DNA of 51,963 nucleotides from Scatosoma sp045613545 (lineage in GTDB: Bacteria; Bacillota; Clostridia; Christensenellales; Borkfalkiaceae): contig JAZLBD010000013.1 of the NCBI GenBank assembly GCA_045613545.1, positions 1-51,963 on the forward strand, written 5' to 3'. The position numbers and the translations under genes were made by a program. Within the stretch, counting starts at the first letter, position 1. Each line of letters begins with the position of its first letter. This document shows, in pieces, positions 1 to 7,241 of the stretch. A model generated the notes under the pieces. It searched no databases and was not told the DNA's origin. It saw nothing but the letters and a program-made list of their open reading frames with translations.

Positions 1-200
1 GCTAACGATGGATGCGCCGTGCTTGTATGTATATAAATACGCGTCTTTATATCTTTGGTGTTGTAGCACTTACATCTATTTAATTTTTTATCATATATAT
101 TTTAACACAGCAGCAAACCCATGTCAATGCGAATAGAACAATAACGCTTGTCTTGTTTTGTCTTTGTTTGTCGAAAAGAACAATCTTTATATTTTTGCAC
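1..200. other. No gene recognised at the left edge
   Basis: AT-rich non-coding sequence. I see no open frame, RNA gene or clear repeat here. It lies downstream of the terminator at 201-242 with respect to the minus-strand genes. Confidence 0.6.
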
Positions 201-242
201 AAAAATAGAGCGTAGCAATCTGAACCAATTGCCACACTCTAT
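201..242 (-). terminator. Strong Rho-independent terminator
   Basis: Fifteen-pair stem (205-219 with 228-242, two G-U pairs) with an 8-nt loop, followed on the minus strand by five T. It ends transcription coming from the minus-strand genes at 342-2335. Confidence 0.8.
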
Positions 243-251
243 ATCTTATTT

Positions 252-341
252 TTAAGCCGCTAATGCATATGGGTTCATTTTATCGATAAAACTTTTAATA
301 CCGATCCAGCATGAACCTCTGCCTATCTTTTCTAAAAGTTT
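252..341 (-). pseudogene. Possible coding remnant ending in PYALAA
   Basis: Directly after the stop codon of the 342-677 gene, and in the same frame, 29 sense codons follow before the next stop. They read as a plausible protein C-terminus ending KMNPYALAA. No start codon with a ribosome site is present, so this may be the tail of a deleted gene or simply chance. The paralogues of the 342-677 gene end at the equivalent of its stop, so it is not a normal extension of that protein. Confidence 0.25.
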
Positions 342-677
342 TTAATTTTCTTTTATAATTTCTTGGGCTAATAACAAAATGTCGGTAGCGTTATCTCTTT
401 TACGCTTGGTAAAAATTACCTTATAAATAAACGGCGAAATACACATACCGACAATGCCGATACCGATAAAAATAAAACCGACAAGGAATTGAATAAGCGC
501 AACTAAAATCAACCCAAAAAGAAAAGCGAGAGTAGATAGCGTTCCAACAGTCAATGCCGTGATAAAAGCAGGCTTTTTAATCCATTTATCAAGACGAATT
601 AAGGCTTTTATTTTTCTCGTGGTTTTGGGTGCGTATTCACTTGCTAATCGTTCTGCATAAATTTTATCGGTGTTCAT
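342..677 (-). CDS. Small two-helix membrane protein, paralogue 1 of 3
   Basis: A 111-aa protein of unknown function. The start at 677 is chosen because AAAGGAGC sits 7 nt upstream; a longer frame to 734 has no ribosome site. It has a charged N-terminus with the pattern Y-x-P-K...K-x-x-x-L-x-x-L-D-K-W-x-K-x-P-A, two predicted membrane helices (about residues 37-57 and 60-85), then Y-K-x-x-x-x-K-R-K and a short amphipathic tail. The same layout is seen in the genes at 2727-3068 and 6855-7241, so these are three diverged copies of one family within 7 kb. A -10 box (TATAAT, 700-705) lies upstream with a weak -35. Function cannot be inferred beyond association with the nearby ABC and two-component genes. 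Confidence 0.75.
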   Translation of the reverse strand: MNTDKIYAERLASEYAPKTTRKIKALIRLDKWIKKPAFITALTVGTLSTLAFLFGLILVALIQFLVGFIFIGIGIVGMCISPFIYKVIFTKRKRDNATDILLLAQEIIKEN

Positions 678-766
678 AATCTTTGCTCCTTTTCTTTCTA
701 TTATATCAAACCACAAAAAGTTTTTGAACGACACATTTACCTAAAAATGTCTATTTGAAGCAATTT

Positions 767-2335
767 TTATAATAACGGTGCAAAAATTCTTACGATAGAA
801 CGAATAAATCTTTGGAATAAATTTGTTTTAACGCTATCGGGATTTATATAGATGCTTTTTTCAATCGTAGCAAGCATATCCGCTTTTATATCTGCAAGAC
901 AATCGGTATTATACAGCCACACGCCGTTTTCAAAATGGTGCACAAGAGAACGATAATCCATATTGATTGTTCCAACCATAGCCGTTTCATCGTCAATAAG
1001 ATAACATTTAGCGTGAACAAAACCCGCTTCGTATTCGTAGATTTTCACTCCTACCTTCATAAGACGCTCATAAAAAGTTTTCGTCATTTCAAAAACAAGT
1101 TTCTTATCAGGGATATGGGGTACGATTATTCTAACTTCCACACCTTTAATGGCAGCGTTTTCAAGCGCTAAACACATATCGTTGTCGATAATAAGGTAAG
1201 GCGTCATAATATAGGCGTATTTCTTTGCGTTTGAAAGCATATCCACGATAAGACTTTGCGCAACTCTGCGTTTATATAAAGGCGCAGGTCCGTCGCCAAA
1301 GGGAATAACGTAGCCGTGGGCGTTGATATTTGATATCGGATAAAGAATTTCATCGTTAAGCCTTTCGGGAAGTTGCTTTACGTTAATACCAAAGTCAATT
1401 AAAAACAGTTTCGTAAGCTCGTAAACGGCTTCGCCTTCTAAGCGAACGCCCACGTCTTTCCAATGCCCGAATTTTTCAATTTTATTGATGTATTCGTCTG
1501 CAATATTTATGCCACCCGTATATCCAATTTTGCCGTCGATAACCATAATTTTTCGGTGCGAGCGATTATTAAATTCGTTGTCCGCTTGTCCTTTTATGCG
1601 AGAAAAAGGTGTAGCTTTTATACCGAATTTGCTCAAACGTTTTGCGTAGTTTCCCGGCAAGGTTGACATACAACCAATATCATCAAACACCACACGAACG
1701 TCAAGCCCGCTTTTCGCCTTTTCTTTTAACACTTCTAATATAGAATCCCAAAAAACGCCTTCTTCTATAATAAAGTATTCCATATAGATAAAGTTTTTAG
1801 CGTTTTTAAGGTCGATTAGCATACTTTGCCACATTTGTTCGCCGATAGGAAAGTATTGTTGCAAAGTATTTGTGAACAGATGGCTATTTGATAGTGCGCA
1901 AAGTAATTTGGCTTGATTATAAGCCGTTACGTTATCTTGTTGTAGAAGGCTAAAATTCTCCACGTCGTTGCTGTGATATTTTTCCCCGTACAATTTTTCT
2001 AATCGACGCACGTATTTTTTATTGAACGAGCGAGAATAGAAGATAAAATACAACATAAATCCTAAAATCGGCAATATTAAAACGAATAAAAGCCACGGAA
2101 TTTTATATTCGGGGTTGTCGTTAGATGCAATAATTTTAACCACGCAAAAAACTTCGGTTGCAAACGCCGCTAAATAAAAATACGGAACGTAATAGCATAA
2201 CGCTACCACGATTGCAACTATAGTTAAAACTTCTAAAATCGTTATTATTGCGGCAATAATATATCTTACGGGAATATAGTTATATTCTCGCTCTATTGTT
2301 TTTCCACTTGTCTTTACTGAATATTTCCTTTTCAT
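767..2335 (-). CDS. cls: Cardiolipin synthase (phospholipase D family)
   Basis: A 522-aa membrane enzyme that joins two phosphatidylglycerols, giving cardiolipin and glycerol. Two N-terminal membrane helices (about 25-50 and 78-100) precede two phospholipase D domains. Each carries an HKD motif: H260-R-K-x-x-x-x-D267 in the first and H441-A-K-x-x-x-x-D448 in the second, with the usual G-S/T-x-N-x-D/R continuation. Length is typical of bacterial ClsA-type enzymes (about 480-520 aa). AAGGAA lies before the ATG. The gene follows a terminator (2355-2382), so it is either driven by an unseen promoter or by read-through from the small-protein operon. Its place among envelope-stress-type genes suggests a membrane remodelling role in the same response; that is inference. 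Confidence 0.92.
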   Translation of the reverse strand: MKRKYSVKTSGKTIEREYNYIPVRYIIAAIITILEVLTIVAIVVALCYYVPYFYLAAFATEVFCVVKIIASNDNPEYKIPWLLFVLILPILGFMLYFIFYSRSFNKKYVRRLEKLYGEKYHSNDVENFSLLQQDNVTAYNQAKLLCALSNSHLFTNTLQQYFPIGEQMWQSMLIDLKNAKNFIYMEYFIIEEGVFWDSILEVLKEKAKSGLDVRVVFDDIGCMSTLPGNYAKRLSKFGIKATPFSRIKGQADNEFNNRSHRKIMVIDGKIGYTGGINIADEYINKIEKFGHWKDVGVRLEGEAVYELTKLFLIDFGINVKQLPERLNDEILYPISNINAHGYVIPFGDGPAPLYKRRVAQSLIVDMLSNAKKYAYIMTPYLIIDNDMCLALENAAIKGVEVRIIVPHIPDKKLVFEMTKTFYERLMKVGVKIYEYEAGFVHAKCYLIDDETAMVGTINMDYRSLVHHFENGVWLYNTDCLADIKADMLATIEKSIYINPDSVKTNLFQRFIRSIVRIFAPLL

Positions 2336-2354
2336 AAAAGTTCCTTAAATGTCT

Positions 2355-2382
2355 AAAAACCCGACTGACTTGTCGGGTTTTT
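2355..2382 (-). terminator. Terminator, CCCGAC/GTCGGG stem
   Basis: Six-pair GC stem (2360-2365 with 2372-2377) flanked by A and T runs on both sides. On the minus strand it lies directly after the 102-aa gene and before cls, separating the two. Confidence 0.8.
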
Positions 2383-2386
2383 AACG

Positions 2387-2695
2387 TTAGTTTTTCTTTG
2401 CCGCTTCGTATCGTGCGTTTGCTTCTTCCGTTCTTTTGTTTGCTTCCGCAATTTGCTTTTCGCGTTCTTCTTGCATTTTAGCATTTCTTTCAGCTGGCGT
2501 CATATGTGCTTCATCCCAAGTTTTTTTAGCATCGGCTTTTGCTTTTGCGTAAGTGTTATGAAACTTGTTCTCTTCAAAATTAGCCTTTGCTTCTGCTTTT
2601 GCTGCCTTAAAGTTTGCCTTATCAACTTCGTGTTGAGCCTTCGTGCTTGCCTTCATATCGGCAAATGCGTTCTTAAAAAATTGTTTGATTCCCAT
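2387..2695 (-). CDS. Charged, helix-rich 102-aa protein of unknown function
   Basis: No membrane segment. After a short hydrophobic start (MGIKQFFKNAFADMK) the chain is almost all Ala, Lys, Glu, Asn, Gln and predicted to be one long alpha helix, with heptad-like spacing suggesting a coiled coil. AAGGAG precedes the ATG by 8 nt. It lies 31 nt after the small membrane protein 2727-3068 and shares its promoter with the 11-bp box array, so it is very likely co-regulated. I do not recognise a characterised family; a membrane-surface or stress protein like PspA in style, though not by sequence, is one guess. Confidence 0.75.
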   Translation of the reverse strand: MGIKQFFKNAFADMKASTKAQHEVDKANFKAAKAEAKANFEENKFHNTYAKAKADAKKTWDEAHMTPAERNAKMQEEREKQIAEANKRTEEANARYEAAKKN

Positions 2696-2726
2696 AATAT
2701 AAATCTCCTTAAAATATTTTTTCGTT

Positions 2727-3068
2727 TTATTTATTTAATAAACTGTCAGACAATTCAAAAATTTGCTTTGCATATTTGTTTTTTCTTTTCTTTAGCATCG
2801 CCTTAAAAATAGGATAAGTAGTAAGCGTTAATGCGATACCCACAAGACCAATACCAATGCCGAGCGCCATACTGCTACCTATAACTTTCATAGCTAAACA
2901 CATTCCCGTGCCAAGTACAAGCGAAGAAATTGAACCGTAAACGTAAGCAAAAATTTCTGCAGGACGTTTAACTTTTTTATCAAGTGCTTTTAACTCGTCG
3001 AACTTGCTAATTTGTTTTGGTGTATAACTCGCTCTAATTCTTTCAATCGCTTTTATTTCAGTTGTCAT
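2727..3068 (-). CDS. Small two-helix membrane protein, paralogue 2 of 3
   Basis: 113 aa. N-terminal cytoplasmic part with Y-T-P-K-x-x-x-K-x-x-x-L-K-A-L-D-K-K-V-K-R-P-A, then two membrane helices rich in Gly (about 39-60 and 65-88) and a C-terminal Y-P-x-F-K-x-x-L-K-K-R-K-x-K-Y-A followed by a short helix. It is the clearest match to the other two family members (342-677 and 6855-7241). First gene of a two-gene unit with the 102-aa protein, driven by the box-array promoter at 3104-3179. Ribosome site AGGAGAG before ATG. Unknown function. Confidence 0.8.
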   Translation of the reverse strand: MTTEIKAIERIRASYTPKQISKFDELKALDKKVKRPAEIFAYVYGSISSLVLGTGMCLAMKVIGSSMALGIGIGLVGIALTLTTYPIFKAMLKKRKNKYAKQIFELSDSLLNK

Positions 3069-3103
3069 AATTCTCTCCTTGCTTCATTTAACTTTGTACC
3101 TGT

Positions 3104-3179
3104 ATTATACGAAAACATTGTTTAACTTTCGCTAAAATACTGTAAGTGCTTTGATAACGTTTTGTAAATGTTTTGTAAA
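3104..3179 (-). promoter_or_regulatory. Promoter with six 11-bp-phased operator boxes (array A)
   Basis: On the minus strand a TATAAT box (3104-3109) has no good -35 at 17 bp. On the plus strand, boxes start at 3119 TGTTTA, 3130 CGCTAA, 3141 TGTAAG, 3152 TGATAA, 3163 TGTAAA and 3174 TGTAAA, each exactly 11 bp apart. One box falls in the spacer and one over the -35 position, the geometry of an OmpR/PhoB-type activator. Array B has the same boxes at the same offset from its -10. Confidence 0.75.
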
Positions 3180-3194
3180 GAAAGCCTTTTTATC

Positions 3195-3220
3195 AAAAAT
3201 CGGACGTTTTCACGCCCGAT
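3195..3220 (-). terminator. Terminator of the ABC operon
   Basis: Nine-pair stem (3199-3207 with 3212-3220, one G-U) and 4-nt loop, followed by a T run on the minus strand, just after the last permease gene. Confidence 0.8.
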
Positions 3221-3225
3221 TTCTT

Positions 3226-4041
3226 TTATACTAAACTTGTTTTCTTTAATACCACGTTACTAATTGCACCCATACCTACGGCAAAGCCTGCGCTACCAAC
3301 TAAACACAAAATTATGTGCATAATTCCTGCATCCAAAGGACTTGCGATAGAGAGAATCATAAATAGGAACATTCCAACACCGAGAGATAAACACATTGCA
3401 AGCCACGATTTTTGTTTGCCGACAACACTCATCGTTAAAAATATAGAAACGAAAATCGGCACGAGCAAAACTTTTGAAATTATTGAGCAAATTAAATTGA
3501 AAGCGTTAAACCCAACCATTTCAAAGGAAAGACTTGCCACACCGCCACCGATAATAGAACCTAAAACGAAAGCTATTATCATAAACGCACCACCGATAGA
3601 TGCGACGAGTGTTTTAGAGATAACGTAGTCAGTCTTTTTAGAACGGACGGTAAAAAGGTTTTTTGCATAACCGCTTCTGAAATCATCACAAACAAACACG
3701 CAAACGAGCACAGCAATCGCAAAGTACATCATATTGATATTGCACATTGAAACCAAGTCCATACTCATACCTGCTTGTTGTGACGCACCCGACGAACTTA
3801 CCGAGCCGAGTATTTGCCAAACGTAGTCAAATCCGTGCATAACCGTTTCTTGCCCCGTTTGTGGATTTGTCGATACCGTACCGTCCATCATCGTCGTCAT
3901 AACGAGTATTAGAATAGGAACAACGAGCGAAATACCAACCATTATATAAAAGAAAGGGCTGATAAACAATCTTCTCGTATCCACTTTAAGCATACTTTTT
4001 AATCTTTTAGAAAAAGTGTTGTTTTCAAATCTCTTTTCCAT
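3226..4041 (-). CDS. ABC-2 type permease, second pair
   Basis: 271-aa integral membrane subunit with about six helices: one near residue 30-50, a large extracytoplasmic loop rich in Ser, Thr, Gln and Gly, and five more between about 100 and 265. The N-terminus (K-R-L-K-S-M-L-K-V-D-x-R-R-L-F) is the same cytoplasmic anchor motif as in the sister permease at 4955-5797. It pairs with the ATPase at 4041-4943, whose stop codon overlaps this start (TAATG), implying translational coupling. Such pairs export peptides such as lantibiotics or bacitracin, or act in resistance. Substrate unknown. Confidence 0.85.
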   Translation of the reverse strand: MEKRFENNTFSKRLKSMLKVDTRRLFISPFFYIMVGISLVVPILILVMTTMMDGTVSTNPQTGQETVMHGFDYVWQILGSVSSSGASQQAGMSMDLVSMCNINMMYFAIAVLVCVFVCDDFRSGYAKNLFTVRSKKTDYVISKTLVASIGGAFMIIAFVLGSIIGGGVASLSFEMVGFNAFNLICSIISKVLLVPIFVSIFLTMSVVGKQKSWLAMCLSLGVGMFLFMILSIASPLDAGIMHIILCLVGSAGFAVGMGAISNVVLKKTSLV

Positions 4042-4943
4042 TATCTTGCTCCTTTGCCTTTCATAAGGTCGATATAGTATTCTTCAAGCCCGATTTTATC
4101 CGTTTTAATTTCGTTGATTAAAACGCCTTCTTCGTAAAGATAGGAAACAATGTCTTCGGGCGAAGTTTGGTCGTAAATACGGATATAACCGTTTTCATCT
4201 TCTTCTACACGTAAATATTTACGCATTAAGAGAGCCTTTGCCATATCTTTTTTCGCCACGCCGATAGAAATGAAAGTACGGCAACTGTTTTCAAGTTCTT
4301 CCGCCGACATTTCGGCAATCATTTTACCGCCACGAACGATACCGTAATGGGTAGCAACCTTTTCAAGCTCGCCTAAAATGTGTGAAGAAATTACCATCGT
4401 TACGCCATTTTTAGATAAATCTACGAAAATTTCTCTCATAATGCGCATACCGTCTGCGTCAAGCCCGTTAATCGGCTCGTCTAAAACGAGAAGTTCGGGA
4501 CTGCCAAGAAGCGCCATTGCAATGCCGATACGCTGTTTCATACCAAGCGAACAATTTTTATATTTGTTTCCTGCCGCACCTTCCATACGAACGAGTTTTA
4601 AGATTTTTCTTATTTCGTCATCGGGATTTTCGATACTTAAATTATCCGCTTGTAATTTTAAGTTGTTCCAAACGGTCATATTCGGAAAGCAACCGGGCGA
4701 TTCGATTAAAACGCCGACTTTTGCTCTAACATCCACGTCCGTATAATCTCTGCCGTAAAGTTTTACGCTACCACCGCTTGGATGGATAAGTCCGCAAATA
4801 ATTTTTTCCGTCGTAGATTTGCCCGAACCGTTTTCCCCGATAAAACCATAGATACTACCAATAGGAACGGTCATATTTAAGCCTTGAAGGGCTTGTTTTT
4901 CTCCAAAATTCTTGGTTAAATTTTTTATTTCTATTGCGTTCAT
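4041..4943 (-). CDS. ABC transporter ATPase, BcrA type, second pair
   Basis: 300 aa. The start at 4943 is set by AAGGAG and by alignment with the sister ATPase, which begins with the same MNAIEIK. Walker A GENGSGKST at 36-44, signature S-L-G-M-K-Q-R-I-G at about 132-140, Walker B L-L-V-L-D-E-P at 151-157, and an H-loop His near 188. The Q-loop position carries Glu in I-E-S-P-G-C-F-P, as in bacitracin/lantibiotic immunity ATPases. The C-terminal 80 residues form the accessory domain common to that group. Strongly similar to 5799-6701, so the operon contains a duplicated exporter. Confidence 0.92.
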   Translation of the reverse strand: MNAIEIKNLTKNFGEKQALQGLNMTVPIGSIYGFIGENGSGKSTTEKIICGLIHPSGGSVKLYGRDYTDVDVRAKVGVLIESPGCFPNMTVWNNLKLQADNLSIENPDDEIRKILKLVRMEGAAGNKYKNCSLGMKQRIGIAMALLGSPELLVLDEPINGLDADGMRIMREIFVDLSKNGVTMVISSHILGELEKVATHYGIVRGGKMIAEMSAEELENSCRTFISIGVAKKDMAKALLMRKYLRVEEDENGYIRIYDQTSPEDIVSYLYEEGVLINEIKTDKIGLEEYYIDLMKGKGAR

Positions 4944-4954
4944 TGTAATTCTCC

Positions 4955-5797
4955 TTAATACACGTCGCTCTTGTTCAAAATGTGCGAGCCTACTATAATA
5001 TAAATGCCTGCCCAAGCAACTGATACTATAATGCAAGTGATAAATGCACCAAAACCACTTGTAAGACAAGCGTTTACCGATGCGCCGTAAAGAAAGATAT
5101 TCAAAAACGCCGTAGGAAGTGAAAGTGCTTCCACGATAGCAGCCACACCGATAATCAAAATGCCCGTACCGAAAAAGAAAGATGAAGCCACCGAAATCCC
5201 AAAATATCTTCTAAAAATAACGTTAAGGAAGGTAAAAAGGCTTGCCCAACCAAGGCTTAAAATCATTTTGCCAAAAACGGAAACGAATAAAGAACCAATA
5301 TTTACGCTCGTTTCATAACCTGCAATCAATCCGCCGATTGTACCACCGACAAAGTACGTTCCACACATACAAACCATCGCAAAAGCACAAGCAAGCGTTT
5401 TAGAAATCATATAATCTTCTTTTTTAGCGTGCGTTGTAAAGAGCTGTTTTACGTAACCGCTTTTGTAATCGTGTCCAATAAAAATGGATACCATTATACC
5501 GCCAAAAATGAAAACCATATTCATATTTGCGTAATCTGCAATTCCTTTGATTACGTAAAGTGGCTCGCTTGCGGCGATAATTTGCCAAACGTTAGAATAA
5601 AGTGGCTCCATTGTGTTGCCGTTTTGGTCAGGCATCATCGTAAGACAAGAAACCATTGCAGGAATAATTGCAGCTATCGCAAGAAAGATATAAAACAAAG
5701 GAGTATGGAATAAACGGTAAAAGTCAACGCCAAGCATACCTTTGATTCTTTGCTTGAAAGACGGCGATTCAAATTTCAGTTCTCTTGATTTATCCAT
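4955..5797 (-). CDS. ABC-2 type permease, first pair
   Basis: 280 aa with about six membrane helices, an early cytoplasmic motif K-Q-R-I-K-G-M-L-G-V-D-F-Y-R-L-F shared with the other permease, and an extracytoplasmic loop after helix 1 (M-P-D-Q-N-G-N). It starts 1 nt after the stop of the upstream ATPase, with AAAAAGGAG inside the end of that gene, so the two are translationally linked. Probable partner of the ATPase 5799-6701 in a peptide exporter or resistance pump; the substrate cannot be read from sequence. Confidence 0.85.
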   Translation of the reverse strand: MDKSRELKFESPSFKQRIKGMLGVDFYRLFHTPLFYIFLAIAAIIPAMVSCLTMMPDQNGNTMEPLYSNVWQIIAASEPLYVIKGIADYANMNMVFIFGGIMVSIFIGHDYKSGYVKQLFTTHAKKEDYMISKTLACAFAMVCMCGTYFVGGTIGGLIAGYETSVNIGSLFVSVFGKMILSLGWASLFTFLNVIFRRYFGISVASSFFFGTGILIIGVAAIVEALSLPTAFLNIFLYGASVNACLTSGFGAFITCIIVSVAWAGIYIIVGSHILNKSDVY

Positions 5798-5798
5798 A

Positions 5799-6701
5799 TC
5801 AGTCGTTCTCCTTTTTGCTCATAATTTCGATATAATATTCTTCCAAGCCGATTTTGTTCTTTTTAATTTCGTTTACCACAAAACCTTTTTGAATAAGATA
5901 TTCTACGATTTCTTCGGTATTATCCACATCGTAAACACGGATATATTCTTCTTCCATACGAACGGAATTGTATTTTCCCTTTAACGCTTTTAATGCGCCT
6001 TGCATATCGGCAGTTTTGAGCGAAGTAAATACTCGTGCTCTATTTTCCATATCCTTTGCGGAAAGTTCCATAATCATTTTTCCTTGACGAATAATGCCGT
6101 AGTGAGTAGCAATCTTTTCAAGTTCGCCCAAAATATGCGAAGAAATTAAAACGGTACAGCCGTAAGTTTTGGTAATATCTACGAGTATTTCTCTCATAAT
6201 ACGCATACCGTCAGTATCAAGTCCGTTAATCGGCTCGTCCAAAATTAAAAGTGCGGGATTTCCAAGTAGTGCCATTGCTATACCTATACGTTGTTTCATA
6301 CCGAGCGAGCAACTCTTAAACTTAATAAATTTACTATCTTCCATACGCACGATTTTAAGCACACGGTCAATTTCTTCTTCTCGATTAGCAAGCCCTAAAT
6401 TGATTGCTTGCATCATTAAGTTTTGATACACGCTTGAACTCGGAAAACAACCTGCGTTTTCTATGAGAGCACCAACTCTCACGCGCACGCCTGCGTCCGT
6501 ATAATCTCTGCCGAACAACTTAATTTCGCCCTTGTCGGGAACAAGGTGTCCACAGATAAGTTTTTCCGTCGTGGATTTACCGCTTCCGTTTTCGCCGATA
6601 AAGCCGTAAATACTACCAACGGGAACAGTCATATTCAAATCGTTCACGGCAAAAAGCCCACGAAAACTCTTTGAAAGTCCTTTAATTTCAATAGCGTTCA
6701 T
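5799..6701 (-). CDS. ABC transporter ATPase, BcrA type, first pair
   Basis: 300 aa, first gene of a four-gene ATPase-permease-ATPase-permease operon. Walker A GENGSGKST (36-44), signature S-L-G-M-K-Q-R-I-G (132-140), Walker B L-L-I-L-D-E-P-I-N-G-L-D (151-162), H-loop H189. The Q-loop has Glu in place of Gln (I-E-N-A-G-C-F-P), a trait of the bacitracin/lantibiotic immunity group. AAGGAG precedes the ATG. The promoter at 6735-6810 carries six phased boxes, so expression is probably controlled by the response regulator encoded upstream. Confidence 0.92.
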   Translation of the reverse strand: MNAIEIKGLSKSFRGLFAVNDLNMTVPVGSIYGFIGENGSGKSTTEKLICGHLVPDKGEIKLFGRDYTDAGVRVRVGALIENAGCFPSSSVYQNLMMQAINLGLANREEEIDRVLKIVRMEDSKFIKFKSCSLGMKQRIGIAMALLGNPALLILDEPINGLDTDGMRIMREILVDITKTYGCTVLISSHILGELEKIATHYGIIRQGKMIMELSAKDMENRARVFTSLKTADMQGALKALKGKYNSVRMEEEYIRVYDVDNTEEIVEYLIQKGFVVNEIKKNKIGLEEYYIEIMSKKEND

Positions 6702-6734
6702 AAAAATGCTCCTTATATTTCAGTTTGCCATACA

Positions 6735-6810
6735 ATTATACTGAAACAATGTTATCAAAACGCAAAGTTTATGTTTTTGAAATGTAATTTATTTGTTAAT
6801 AAAATGTAAA
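6735..6810 (-). promoter_or_regulatory. Promoter with six 11-bp-phased operator boxes (array B)
   Basis: TATAAT on the minus strand at 6735-6740. Plus-strand boxes start at 6750 TGTTAT, 6761 CGCAAA, 6772 TGTTTT, 6783 TGTAAT, 6794 TGTTAA and 6805 TGTAAA, again exactly 11 bp apart and with the first box 10 nt from the -10, just as in array A. The odd CGC-A/T-AA box is in the same second position in both arrays. Drives the ABC operon. Confidence 0.75.
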
Positions 6811-6839
6811 AGCGGCTACGCTTATAACGTAACCGCTTT
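6801..6839 (-). terminator. Terminator of the two-component operon
   Basis: Stem 6809-6820 with 6828-6839 (one mismatch), then a short T-rich stretch on the minus strand. Its 3' flank overlaps the outermost operator box of array B, so the two units are packed tightly. Confidence 0.65.
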
Positions 6840-6854
6840 ATATGCTTATTATAT

Positions 6855-7241
6855 TTACTTTTCGCTTTCATTTAAGAGTTCTTCTGAAAGTCTTAAAATC
6901 TCATCACCGTATTTTGCTTTGCCTTTGTTTAATGTCAATTTATAAACGGGATAAGCGATAGCCATAGGAACGCTACCAATAGCCATAAGAACTATACCCC
7001 AAAGCCAAATATTCCACTCTAAAATCATTGTAAGCCCAAGCCCGAAAATCAAAGCGCCAAGGACACCAAGAACGAGCGACCATATAACGGCAGTATTCTT
7101 TACAAGTCCGTCTAATCGTCTTAATCTTTCAAGTTTTGTTTCGGTTTTTTCTTGCGGTGCATATTGACGGCGAATACTGTCAATTTCTTTTCTTTCTTCT
7201 TGCGAAGGTGCTGTGTATCTAAAATTAAATTGATTGCTCAT
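6855..7241 (-). CDS. Small two-helix membrane protein, paralogue 3 of 3
   Basis: 128 aa. Same family as 342-677 and 2727-3068: R-R-Q-Y-A-P-Q...K-L-E-R-L-R-R-L-D-x-x-V-K, two membrane helices (about 52-74 and 79-98), Y-P-V-Y-K-L-T-L-N-K-G-K-x-K-Y and a final amphipathic helix L-R-L-S-E-E-L-L-N. It has a longer Asn/Glu-rich N-terminus than the others. Last gene of the response regulator operon, overlapping the end of the preceding gene by 17 bp, with AAAGGAAAA before its ATG. Unknown function; being inside the regulatory operon, it may be a sensor accessory protein. Confidence 0.8.
   Translation of the reverse strand: MSNQFNFRYTAPSQEERKEIDSIRRQYAPQEKTETKLERLRRLDGLVKNTAVIWSLVLGVLGALIFGLGLTMILEWNIWLWGIVLMAIGSVPMAIAYPVYKLTLNKGKAKYGDEILRLSEELLNESEK

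Noticed and set aside
1..341. tmRNA gene, suggested by the minus-strand tag-like end YALAA followed by a stem-loop
   Set aside because: No GGGG...TTCGAC 5' end, no T-arm and no CCA-type 3' end at suitable distance; the stem-loop is an ordinary terminator.
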